This document shows positions 1 to 5,075 of a stretch of 6,397 bases of DNA, piece after piece. The notes beneath the pieces were generated by a model that did not search any database, was not told the DNA's origin, and saw only the letters and a program-made list of their open reading frames with translations. Made by a program: the position numbers and the translations under genes. How positions within the stretch are numbered: position 1 is the stretch's first letter; each line of letters starts with the position of its first letter. Origin of the DNA: Bacillota bacterium (GTDB lineage: Bacteria > Bacillota > Clostridia > Christensenellales > Aristaeellaceae); the NCBI GenBank assembly GCA_023458835.1, contig JAEWWY010000539.1, positions 1 to 6,397 on the forward strand, in the 5' to 3' direction.

Positions 1-632
1 TCGACGTATATCCCGGCTGCCTTTTAAGCATACCCAGCGGCCACTGGCGGGAGGCGTATACCGATCCCGACGACCTGCTGAGATTGTATGCGATGAACTA
101 TAATATGTATGATTTCGGGTGCCATCCCATCGCTCCGCCGCTGCCCTTATGCATTGATATCGGCATCAACAAGGAGCTGATGTACAGCCTGGATACGCTG
201 GGCCGCATATGGGCGCTGAAAGAACCCACCTATCCGCTGATGGCGGCCTCCACGTTTTTGAGCATCATGAGCATGATCCTGATGTCGGTAAAGTCCGAAA
301 AGACGGCCTATGGGAATGCCAGGGTGAAAATGGTGGCGGACTATGTGCTGTCCCATATCAGCAGCCGCATTCTTACCAAGGAGCTGGTGGAGCTGACATC
401 GCTCCACCCCGTGTATTTGAATGCGCTGGTGCAAAAGCACACGGGGTACACGCTGCGCAATTTTATCAACCGCATCAAGATCAACGTGGCGGAAGACATT
501 ATTGTGCATGAAAAAATACCCATCAACGAGGCGGCGGCCCGGTGCGGGTACTCGGACATCTATTATTTCAGCAAGACATTCAAGAGGATCAAGGGTTATC
601 CGCCATCGTATATCAAAAAGGCGAAAACGTGA
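1..632 (+). CDS. AraC/XylS-family transcriptional regulator, C-terminal part (5' end outside window)
   Basis: The frame is open from the left edge (first full codon at position 3) to TGA at 630-632, giving 209 visible residues; the true start lies upstream. The C-terminal ~100 residues form an AraC-type double helix-turn-helix. The first HTH lies around ILTKELVELTSLHPVYLNAL. The second contains PINEAAARCGYSDIYYFSKT followed by FKRIKGYPPSYIKK, matching the family's hallmark of a GY/GF-s-d-x-Y/H-F-s-k-x-F-K core and a G-x-x-P-x-x-Y/F-R/K end. The visible N-terminal part (with LLSIPSGHW, then a Y-x-M/I-N-Y stretch) resembles the tail of a cupin-like effector domain, but too little is present to be sure. 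Members usually activate sugar-use genes after binding a carbohydrate. An internal TTG at 84 is in frame but is not needed as a start. It converges on the 97-aa gene 55 nt downstream. Its target is not visible. Confidence 0.9.
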   Translation, partial: DVYPGCLLSIPSGHWREAYTDPDDLLRLYAMNYNMYDFGCHPIAPPLPLCIDIGINKELMYSLDTLGRIWALKEPTYPLMAASTFLSIMSMILMSVKSEKTAYGNARVKMVADYVLSHISSRILTKELVELTSLHPVYLNALVQKHTGYTLRNFINRIKINVAEDIIVHEKIPINEAAARCGYSDIYYFSKTFKRIKGYPPSYIKKAKT

Positions 633-687
633 GCCGTCGTAAGGCTTGGGGCGGCCTTAAGGTTGTATGGGCGCTTGCGTTTTCTCA

Positions 688-981
688 TTACGGGAAGAAT
701 CCTTCCACCAGGAATGCATCCGGAAGCGCCAAGAAATAAGCGGTCCAGGGCTCCAGGACGGGGGAGAGGGGCGCTATTTCCAGCGCTTGCTGTATTTCCG
801 CCGCCATGCGCATGATCACGGCGCCGCGGTGGATATAGCAGGGTTCCGGATCGTTGAAGTAGTGAAGGCACTTTTGAAGAATGACCTCCTCGGGGAAGGG
901 CAGGTTGGAGGGCAGTCCCTCGTAAACAATGGCGCCGCTTTGGTCCAGGACACGGATATACATGAGGCATTTCTTCTTCAT
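688..981 (-). CDS. Small hypothetical protein, 97 aa
   Basis: I do not recognise this protein. The reading frame runs from ATG at 981 (MKKKCLMYIRVLDQ) to TAA at 688-690. It looks coding rather than a shadow: it opens with a beta-like strand (MYIRVLDQSGAIVYEG), continues with PEEVILQKCLHYFNDPEPCY and an amphipathic helix (AVIMRMAAEIQQALE), and has balanced composition, whereas the overlapping frame at 596-1021 is Pro/Arg/His-rich. There is no signal peptide or membrane segment, so it is probably cytoplasmic. Three Cys and two His are present but form no recognised metal motif. The sequence just before the ATG has no good ribosome binding site; ATG at codon 7 (963), preceded by purine-rich GAAGAAGAAA, is an alternative start. 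It is divergent from the LacI-type gene across a 165-nt spacer, so that regulator could control it (inference). Confidence 0.6.
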   Translation of the reverse strand: MKKKCLMYIRVLDQSGAIVYEGLPSNLPFPEEVILQKCLHYFNDPEPCYIHRGAVIMRMAAEIQQALEIAPLSPVLEPWTAYFLALPDAFLVEGFFP

Positions 982-1091
982 AAAGCTTGCTTTCGGCGGC
1001 CGGGCCGGTTTCTCCTGCCATGCGCCCGTATTTGGCGCCTGGCCTGTGCGGGTGCCGGCTGCAATGGCGGCGCCGTTAGATATTTCCCGGA

Positions 1092-1120
1092 TTGACAGGC
1101 GCCCGAAGGCAGCTTATGAT
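1092..1120 (+). promoter_or_regulatory. Sigma-A type promoter of the LacI-family gene at 1147
   Basis: TTGACA at 1092-1097 (perfect -35) is separated by exactly 17 nt from TATGAT at 1115-1120 (five of six matches to TATAAT). Transcription would begin near 1127, leaving a leader of about 20 nt that just contains the ribosome binding site. No obvious LacI-type palindrome overlaps it; the nearest perfect palindrome is CGGCGCCG at 1068-1075, upstream of the -35. Confidence 0.75.
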
Positions 1121-1132
1121 GAAAAAGCGGAG

Positions 1133-1139
1133 AGGAAGG
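1133..1139 (+). promoter_or_regulatory. Ribosome binding site that fixes a TTG start
   Basis: The purine run AGAGGAAGG (core 1133-1139) lies 7 nt before TTG at 1147. The frame is closed by TGA at 1120-1122 and has no ATG or GTG between there and 1147, so TTG is the only sensible start that keeps the complete DNA-binding domain. Confidence 0.8.
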
Positions 1140-1146
1140 TGAGCCT

Positions 1147-2172
1147 TTGTCCATCACCATCAAGCAGATTGCCGACCTTTGCGGCGTATCCCGGGGAACG
1201 GTGGACCGGGTGCTGAACAAGCGCGGCAAGGTTCACCCCAAGACCCAGGAGCTGATCGAGAAGACGATTGCGCAGCTTAATTATACCCCCAACATTGCCG
1301 GGAAAGCGCTGGCGGCCAGGAAGCGGCCGCTGACCATCGGGGTGGTGCTTTCCTCGGAAGGCAACCCGTTTTTCGATGATGTGATCCGGGGGATCCATCA
1401 GGCCCAGCAGGAGCTGCGCGATTTTGGCGTGCGGGTAAAAATGCGCAGGCTTCGGGGTTATGTGCCCAAGGAACAGCTTCATCAAATCGCCGCGCTGGAG
1501 GGCGAGGGGATGGACGCGCTGATCCTGCACCCCATCTTCGATCCCGCCATTGGACAAAAGATACGGGAGCTCAAGGAGCATAACATATTCACCGTGACCG
1601 TGAACACGGATATACCGGAAAGCGCGCGGCTGTGCTATGTGGGCAGCGATTATGAAAAGGGCGGAATCATGGCCGCGGGGATGGTCTCCCTCATCATGCA
1701 GGGCAGCGCGCGCCTGGGCATCGTCAAGGGCGCGGACAACATTCTGGGCCATCAGCAGCGGCTGGAGGGTTTTTTGAGGCGGCTGAAGGAAGGAACGGAA
1801 AACATCGCCGTGGTGGATTACGCCAAGACCCAGGATGATGACGGCATCGCCTATGCTTCCACCAGGGGCATGATGGAAAGGAATCCCGGCATCAACGCGC
1901 TGTATGTGGTAGGGGCCGGCATGGCCGGGGTATGCCGGGCGCTTAACGCCCTGAACCTTGGCGGCAAGGTGGCGGTGGTAGGGTTTGACAGCGTGCCCGA
2001 TACGGTGGAGATGATGAAAAAAGGCATCGTGCGGGCCGTGATCTGCCAGCATCCCTTTACCCAGGGCTACCGGGCGGTAAAGGCGGCGTACGATTACCTG
2101 GTGGGCGGCGTGAAACCGGCGCCGGATTATTGCCTGGTGCAAAATGAGATTATGATATTGGAAAGCCTTTAG
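1147..2172 (+). CDS. LacI-family transcriptional regulator with ribose/rhizopine-type sensor domain
   Basis: This 341-residue protein has the usual LacI-family length. Residues 4-24 (TIKQIADLCGVSRGTVDRVLN) are the N-terminal helix-turn-helix; residues 46-58 (YTPNIAGKALAAR) are the hinge helix with the minor-groove leucine; the periplasmic-binding-protein fold begins at about 62 (LTIGVVLSSEGNPFF). That start and the later NTDIPESARLCYVGSDYEKGG segment resemble the Peripla_BP_4 class of sugar sensors more than the classical GalR/PurR domain. Asp20 replaces the usual Ser in the T-V-S-R/K motif of the recognition region, a variant that may mark a subfamily with a different operator. It has its own promoter, starts with TTG, and ends one base before the convergent second LacI-type gene. 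It probably represses sugar-use genes and is released by a small ligand. Neither ligand nor target can be read here; the divergent 97-aa gene is one candidate. Confidence 0.92.
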   Translation: MSITIKQIADLCGVSRGTVDRVLNKRGKVHPKTQELIEKTIAQLNYTPNIAGKALAARKRPLTIGVVLSSEGNPFFDDVIRGIHQAQQELRDFGVRVKMRRLRGYVPKEQLHQIAALEGEGMDALILHPIFDPAIGQKIRELKEHNIFTVTVNTDIPESARLCYVGSDYEKGGIMAAGMVSLIMQGSARLGIVKGADNILGHQQRLEGFLRRLKEGTENIAVVDYAKTQDDDGIAYASTRGMMERNPGINALYVVGAGMAGVCRALNALNLGGKVAVVGFDSVPDTVEMMKKGIVRAVICQHPFTQGYRAVKAAYDYLVGGVKPAPDYCLVQNEIMILESL

Positions 2173-2173
2173 A

Positions 2174-3199
2174 TCAGGATATTTTCCCCCCAAGGGCTTT
2201 GACGGTTTCACCGGGAAGGAGCCTTCCTTCCACCACCACGATATCCGATCCGGCGGTGTGGGGATTTTCAATGCGCTCGATGAGGCTGGCGGCGGCCTCC
2301 ATGCCGATCCGCCCCGTATCCTGCCTGATGGTGGTCAGCTTGGGCTTTAATAGCTGCATGAGCTCAATGCCGTCATATCCCGCGATGGAGATATCTTCCG
2401 GGATGCGGAGGCCGGCCGCGTGGATGGCCTCTATGCCGCCAAGGGCCGCATAGTCATCGGACAAAAGGATGCAGGTGGGGCGCACGGACAGCGCGAGGAT
2501 CTTGTTCACCGCCGCCTTGGCGCTGGAAGGATTGTGATAGGCGCACTCCACGAGGTATTCCGGGGGGATGGGCAGGTTCAATTCCCGCATGGTGCGGTAA
2601 AAGCCCGTAATCCGGCTTTCCGTAACGGCGGAGCGCATGCCGTGCACAAAGGCGATGCGGCGGTGGCCCTGTTCGTAAACGAAGCGTATCAAATCCCGGA
2701 TGCCGGCCAGGTTATCTGAAAGGATGCAGGTACGGTTATTGAACACGTGGTCGATGGTGACGACGGGCAGGTCTGAAGCAATCAGTTCAATGACCTCCGG
2801 GGCGAAAAAGTCCATGCAGGCCAGGCATACGCCATCCACGTTCCGGTAGCGGCAATGCTCCAGGTAGGTCATATTGGTACGGCCAATGTTGTGGTTGATA
2901 AAGGTGATGTCGTAGCCCTTCAGCTCCGCCTCGCTTTTAAAGCTTTCCAGTACGGCCGCGAAATAATGGTGGGTCAGGCCGCTGTTGTTGTCATCGGAAA
3001 ACAGCACGCCCAGGTTGTAGGTGCGGTTGGTTTTCAGCGCCCGGGCCAGGGAATTGGGATGATAGCCCACTTCCTTTGCGGTGCGCATCACCAGCTCCCG
3101 GGTGGCTTCGCTGACATCGCTGTAATTGTTGAGCGCCTTGCTTACCGTGGATATGGACAGGCCGCACCGTAAGGAGACTTCTTTGATGGTCACAGGCAT
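2174..3199 (-). CDS. LacI/GalR-family transcriptional regulator
   Basis: A second LacI-family regulator of 341 residues. I chose ATG at 3199 because AAAGGGG (3206-3212) sits 6 nt before it and the HTH then begins at residue 3, as is normal; an in-frame TTG at 3220 would add seven residues with no clear ribosome binding site. The HTH is at 4-24 (TIKEVSLRCGLSISTVSKALN) and the hinge helix around 46-56 (YHPNSLARALK). The effector domain starts near 61 (YNLGVLFSDD) and contains the Peripla_BP_3 signatures EQGHRRIAFV, ISIAGYDGIE and LTTIRQDTGRIGMEAA. The promoter and palindromic operator upstream suggest autoregulation. It lies directly downstream of, and in the same direction as, the solute-binding-protein gene, so it is the likeliest local regulator of that transporter (inference). 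The operon's own promoter is outside the window, so this cannot be tested here. Confidence 0.93.
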   Translation of the reverse strand: MPVTIKEVSLRCGLSISTVSKALNNYSDVSEATRELVMRTAKEVGYHPNSLARALKTNRTYNLGVLFSDDNNSGLTHHYFAAVLESFKSEAELKGYDITFINHNIGRTNMTYLEHCRYRNVDGVCLACMDFFAPEVIELIASDLPVVTIDHVFNNRTCILSDNLAGIRDLIRFVYEQGHRRIAFVHGMRSAVTESRITGFYRTMRELNLPIPPEYLVECAYHNPSSAKAAVNKILALSVRPTCILLSDDYAALGGIEAIHAAGLRIPEDISIAGYDGIELMQLLKPKLTTIRQDTGRIGMEAAASLIERIENPHTAGSDIVVVEGRLLPGETVKALGGKIS

Positions 3200-3238
3200 G
3201 CAGCACCCCTTTATCAGCAAACAAGCCGATTGATTTCT

Positions 3239-3248
3239 AAACCGGTTT
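3239..3248. promoter_or_regulatory. Probable LacI-type operator
   Basis: AAACCGGTTT is a perfect 10-bp palindrome with central CCGG. LacI/GalR proteins bind AT-flanked palindromes with a central CG, so form and setting both fit. It lies 10 nt downstream of the minus-strand TATAAT (3259-3264), roughly +5 to +14 of the predicted transcript, where bound repressor would block initiation. The flanks (TCT on the left, CTG on the right) do not extend the symmetry. Autoregulation by the adjacent LacI-family protein is inferred. Confidence 0.6.
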
Positions 3249-3258
3249 CTGAATACAC

Positions 3259-3288
3259 ATTATACGGCAAATGGATTGGATGGGGCAA
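3259..3288 (-). promoter_or_regulatory. Sigma-A type promoter of the LacI/GalR gene
   Basis: On the minus strand TTGCCC (3288-3283) and a perfect TATAAT (3264-3259) are separated by 18 nt. Upstream of the -35, positions 3289-3330 are AT-rich and could act as an UP element. The predicted start is near 3252, giving a leader of about 53 nt that contains the palindromic operator. Confidence 0.65.
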
Positions 3289-3330
3289 TATCATATTTGA
3301 AAATTCGCGAAAATATTGAATCTATTTTCG

Positions 3331-3355
3331 AAAGCGGCACGCGATTTGCCGCTTT
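3331..3355 (+). terminator. Hairpin with U-tract reading rightward (opposite to the neighbouring genes)
   Basis: AAAGCGGCA (3331-3339) pairs perfectly with TGCCGCTTT (3347-3355) around a 7-nt loop, and two more Ts follow on the + strand, giving a five-T run at 3353-3357. This is a good intrinsic terminator for + strand transcription. On the minus strand the tail is CGAAAATAG, so the T run there comes only from the stem. No + gene precedes it; it may block antisense transcription into the binding-protein gene, or act as a second, weaker stop for the operon. Confidence 0.5.
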
Positions 3356-3366
3356 TTATGAAGATA

Positions 3367-3392
3367 CCCCCGCCTGCTTTTGCGGGCGGGGG
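3367..3392 (-). terminator. Probable terminator of the transporter operon
   Basis: This hairpin starts 33 nt past the binding-protein stop codon. Arms CCCCCGCC (3367-3374) and GGCGGGGG (3385-3392) pair perfectly, continue through one mismatch (C:A on the minus-strand RNA, G:U on the + strand), then two more pairs around a four-base loop. On the minus strand the tail is UAUCUUCAU, only moderately U-rich, so termination may be incomplete. On the + strand the tail is CGAAAGC, which would not terminate. Confidence 0.6.
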
Positions 3393-3425
3393 CGAAAGCA
3401 TGGTTCCCTTGATGGACGCGGGCGC

Positions 3426-4895
3426 TTACTTGGCCTTCCAGGTGTCAAACTGGGCCTGCACATCCTTGATCACGTCCTGGATGCCTGCGGCGTCCAGGGC
3501 GGCGATGAATTCGGGCAGCTTGGCTTCTATATCCAGGGCGCCCACGAACAGGCCGTTGTATTCCGTTTTCACGGTGGTGACGGCGGACAGAATGGAGGAA
3601 ATGTTGGAGATGTCATAGCTGAAGCCAAGGCTCTGCACGGGCTTGCCCTCGGCGTTGAAGGCGCGGAACTTCTCCCACTTATCCGGCTCCTCGGCGGTGG
3701 TGAGGTAGTTGATGAACTGGTTGCCGAACATCCAGGCATTACCCTTCATGTTGTAGCTGTTGTTGCCGGCGTCGGTGATCACGATGCGGCCGTCTTCTGC
3801 CTTGGTGTAGTGGGTGCCTTCCAGGCCGAAGAGGATGGTGTTCAAAAGATAGGGATCGCTTTCCAGAAGGCCGATGAACTGCATGGCGCGCTCGGGATGC
3901 TTGCTGCCTTCCACCAGGGAGAGCATGGAGCCGCCCACGTCCTTGGTGCGGATCACGGTTTTGGTGAGAACGACCTCCAGAGAGGGCTTGCCGTTCACGG
4001 AGAACTCGGCGCCCTTCCCCGGCTTCATGGACTGCGGGATGCAGAAGTACAGGCCGTTTTGGAAGTCGGCCTCATAGGTCAGGCCCGTCTGAATGGCATC
4101 CTGGTGGATGTAGCCCTTTTTATACCAGTCATGGGCGATTTCGAACAGCTCTTTCCACTCGGGGGACGCATAGGCGTTGATCACCTCGGGGGACCGGTCG
4201 TCGTCATACTGGGCCACGATGTTTCCGTCACCCGCCAGTTCCACAAAGGGGGCGAAGAAGCCCAGGCCATCCTCTTTGAGGCCGAAGGGGGCGATCAGGT
4301 CAGGCTCATTGGCCTTGATGATCTCCAGCATGGGCTCGATGTCCCGCAGGGATTTGACGGTGCTCACGTCAAAGCCGTACTTTTCCACCAGGTGGGAGTT
4401 GAACAGCAGGCCGTGGTTGGCGGCCAGCTCCTTGTTGCAGGAGATGCCATAGAGAACGCCGTTGATCTCATTCCCCGTAAAGTAGGAGGGGTCCATGGCT
4501 TCGACGGCTTTTTGGCCATATTCCTCCACCAGGTTGCCGTAATCCGGATCGCCGTTGAGGGGGATCAGATAGCCGGCGGCGATATAGTTGTACAGCTTAT
4601 CCCATACGGCGGTGAAAACGATGTCCACATTGCCTTCGTTGGTGGCCACCTGCGTGCTGAAGAAGGTGTCCCATTCCTCGCCCCAGGAGACGAAGTTGAT
4701 GTTCACTTCAGCGTTGATCTGTTCCTTCAGGTACTTGTTGACCTCCGCCATGACGGTGTCGTAGTCGGTGGGCTTGGTGCCTTTGGTATACCAGTTGAGG
4801 GTAACGAATTCCTTGGGGTCGTCTGCCGCAAGGGCGGTGGCGCAAAGGCCAAGGACCAGCACCATTGCAAGCAACAGGGCAAACAGTTTTTTCAT
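3426..4895 (-). CDS. Extracellular solute-binding protein of a CUT1 sugar ABC transporter (DUF3502-type, LipO/YtcQ-like)
   Basis: This 489-residue protein captures a carbohydrate, probably an oligosaccharide, outside the cytoplasmic membrane and delivers it to the two permeases encoded upstream. Residues 1-23 are a signal peptide: KK, a long hydrophobic core, then ATALA before ADDP. Cys18 is preceded by Leu (VLGLC), which does not fit a lipobox, so type I cleavage after Ala23 is more likely than lipidation. The mature part begins with FVTLNWYTKG, the usual first beta strand of this fold, followed by a VMAEVNKYLKEQ helix. The C-terminal ~65 residues (425-489, with YNGLFVGALDIEAKLPEFIA and a final AGIQDVIKD..AQFDTW) match the DUF3502 pattern of LplA/LipO-like proteins. 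ATG at 4895 is chosen because GGGAGGAG sits 6 nt upstream. It is the last gene of the operon in this window, after a 175-nt structured spacer. The substrate cannot be named from sequence alone. Confidence 0.92.
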   Translation of the reverse strand: MKKLFALLLAMVLVLGLCATALAADDPKEFVTLNWYTKGTKPTDYDTVMAEVNKYLKEQINAEVNINFVSWGEEWDTFFSTQVATNEGNVDIVFTAVWDKLYNYIAAGYLIPLNGDPDYGNLVEEYGQKAVEAMDPSYFTGNEINGVLYGISCNKELAANHGLLFNSHLVEKYGFDVSTVKSLRDIEPMLEIIKANEPDLIAPFGLKEDGLGFFAPFVELAGDGNIVAQYDDDRSPEVINAYASPEWKELFEIAHDWYKKGYIHQDAIQTGLTYEADFQNGLYFCIPQSMKPGKGAEFSVNGKPSLEVVLTKTVIRTKDVGGSMLSLVEGSKHPERAMQFIGLLESDPYLLNTILFGLEGTHYTKAEDGRIVITDAGNNSYNMKGNAWMFGNQFINYLTTAEEPDKWEKFRAFNAEGKPVQSLGFSYDISNISSILSAVTTVKTEYNGLFVGALDIEAKLPEFIAALDAAGIQDVIKDVQAQFDTWKAK

Positions 4896-4901
4896 GCGAG
4901 G

Positions 4902-4909
4902 CTCCTCCC
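4902..4909 (-). promoter_or_regulatory. Strong ribosome binding site of the solute-binding-protein gene
   Basis: GGGAGGAG on the minus strand is 6 nt before the ATG at 4895. It is a near-ideal site and fits the high expression expected of a binding protein relative to its permeases. Confidence 0.8.
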
Positions 4910-4926
4910 AAACTATATTTTTTTCA

Positions 4927-4941
4927 GCGGCGTTTCGCCGC
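4927..4941 (-). other. GC stem-loop in the leader of the solute-binding-protein gene
   Basis: GCGGCG (4927-4932) and CGCCGC (4936-4941) form a perfect 6-bp stem with a 3-nt loop (AAA in the minus-strand RNA). It lies 17 nt upstream of the ribosome binding site, separated from it by an A-rich stretch (UGAAAAAAAUAUAG). Without a U tail it is not a terminator; an mRNA-stabilising 5' stem is a plausible role. Confidence 0.45.
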
Positions 4942-4996
4942 GGAAAGACCGGAAAGCAGGACCGGGGCGATCACTTGAGAAAGCCCCCGGGAGGTT

Positions 4997-5016
4997 TGGA
5001 GGGCCGCTGCCCTCCA
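4997..5016 (-). repeat. Intercistronic hairpin, possible dispersed repeat
   Basis: TGGAGGGC (4997-5004) and GCCCTCCA (5009-5016) form a perfect 8-bp stem with a four-base loop, flanked by GC-rich CCCCCGGGAGG at about 4984-4994. No T run follows on either strand, so it is not a typical terminator. Compact GC hairpins of this kind occur as scattered intergenic repeats in many Clostridia; that this is one is a guess, since only one copy is in the window. Confidence 0.4.
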
Positions 5017-5056
5017 TGCTGAATCATTTGTGCCGGCTCCCAGGTGAAATTGACGC

Positions 5057-5075
5057 GCTGATGCGTCGCATCAGC
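5057..5075. repeat. Perfect 19-nt inverted repeat overlapping the permease stop codon
   Basis: GCTGATGCG and CGCATCAGC flank a single central base at 5066. The right arm contains the TGA stop (5071-5073) of the upstream permease gene on the minus strand. As RNA it can fold into a 6-7 bp stem with a 5-7 nt loop; as DNA it could be a dimer-binding palindrome. No U tract follows on the minus strand. Confidence 0.55.

Noticed and set aside
640..659. Stem-loop TAAGGC / GCCTTA between the AraC and 97-aa genes as a bidirectional terminator
   Set aside because: Only 6 bp with an 8-nt loop and no T run on either side.
596..1021. Minus-strand 141-codon frame overlapping the 97-aa gene
   Set aside because: Pro/Arg-rich, low-complexity composition and overlap with the 3' end of the AraC gene; the 688-981 frame has far more protein-like sequence. 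AGGAGA lies inside this frame rather than before its start.
982..1146. Minus-strand promoter for the 97-aa gene in the divergent spacer
   Set aside because: Candidate TATCTA near 1076-1081 has no acceptable -35 at 16-18 nt; nothing better was found.
2214..2227. GGAAGG-AG-CCTTCC inverted repeat just past the first LacI-type gene as its terminator
   Set aside because: The loop is too small for the full stem, no T run follows, and it lies inside the coding region of the convergent gene.
1114..2271. Minus-strand open frame of 385 codons opposite the first LacI-type gene
   Set aside because: His/Pro/Arg-rich shadow sequence; the + strand encodes a full LacI-family protein with promoter and ribosome binding site.
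3200..3220. TTG at 3220 as start of the second LacI-type gene
   Set aside because: No ribosome binding site precedes it and it would add seven residues before the normal LacI N terminus; ATG at 3199 has a well-spaced site.
4192..4199. GACCGGTC palindrome as a second LacI operator
   Set aside because: It lies inside the binding-protein coding sequence, lacks the AAA/TTT flanks of the 3239-3248 site, and an 8-bp palindrome is expected by chance in G+C-rich DNA.
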